In this document: positions 6,531 through 6,581 of the stretch, piece by piece
How positions within the stretch are numbered: position 1 is the first letter of the stretch
Layout: each line of letters opens with the position of its first letter
Origin: JANRKN01 sp033763435
GTDB taxonomy: Bacteria; Planctomycetota; Phycisphaerae; Phycisphaerales; UBA1924
Direction: 5' to 3'
Length of the DNA: 6,581 bases
Assembly: GCA_033763435.1 (NCBI GenBank)
Contig: JANRKN010000068.1
Span: forward strand, 1-6,581
Made by a program: the position numbers and the translations under genes
The notes under the pieces: model-generated
What the model was told of the DNA's origin: nothing
Database searches by the model: none
The model's input: only the letters and a program-made list of their open reading frames with translations

Positions 6531-6581
6531 TCAGGCCTTGGTCGCGGGCGTTGCGCCCTCGCTCAGCCGGTCGATCACGTC
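6531..6581 (-). CDS. C-terminal tail of an upstream gene, probably ExbB/TolQ/MotA-like (5' part outside window)
   Basis: An open frame enters from the right edge and ends at TGA (6533-6531). The 16 visible residues read DVIDRLSEGATPATKA, and the stop lies 3 bp before the ATG of the first ExbD-like gene. The tail alone is too short to assign by sequence. The ExbB/TolQ/MotA call rests on position, since genes of this family usually sit directly upstream of exbD/tolR, and on DVIDRL being compatible with the polar C-terminal end of such proteins. If correct, it would supply the proton-channel partner of the two ExbD-like proteins. Confidence 0.55.
   Translation of the reverse strand, partial: DVIDRLSEGATPATKA

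Overview
This is a high-GC bacterial chromosomal window that is almost entirely protein-coding. The gaps between genes are 3 to 25 bp, and I see no RNA gene, mobile element, CRISPR array or large repeat. There are seven genes: five complete and two cut by the window edges. The high GC content, poor Shine-Dalgarno sequences, paired ExbD-type genes and the sequence style of the Fur-like protein suggest a planctomycete-type bacterium, perhaps of the Phycisphaerae lineage. That is an impression from reading, not a search result.

Layout from left to right. (1) Positions 1-5080, minus strand: three tightly spaced genes transcribed right to left. The first is a large polytopic GT-C-like membrane glycosyltransferase (2771-5080). 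The second is an integral membrane protein of the flippase-like LPG_synthase_TM/UPF0104 family (1699-2745). The third is glutamine-dependent NAD+ synthetase, NadE (1679 down to the left edge, missing only its last residues). (2) Positions 5079-5606, plus strand: a Fur-superfamily regulator, divergent from the membrane glycosyltransferase. The two annotated start codons overlap inside GCATGC. (3) Positions 5581-6581, minus strand: a compact cluster with the C-terminal tail of a gene that is probably ExbB/TolQ/MotA-like, then two ExbD/TolR-like genes joined by a 4-bp ATGA overlap. The last of these runs convergently into the 3' end of the Fur-like gene.

How they may work together. The glycosyltransferase and the flippase-like protein plausibly act on lipid-linked sugars or a cell-envelope glycoconjugate. 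NadE is housekeeping NAD synthesis that probably shares their transcript. The ExbB-ExbD-ExbD cluster would be a proton-driven energy transducer for outer-membrane transport or envelope integrity. The adjacent Fur-like regulator would normally suggest metal-responsive control, but it has lost nearly all canonical Fur metal ligands, so its signal is open.

I see no convincing evidence for an exotic undescribed system. The points most worth checking are the ligand-poor Fur homologue and the unusually tight divergent start junction.
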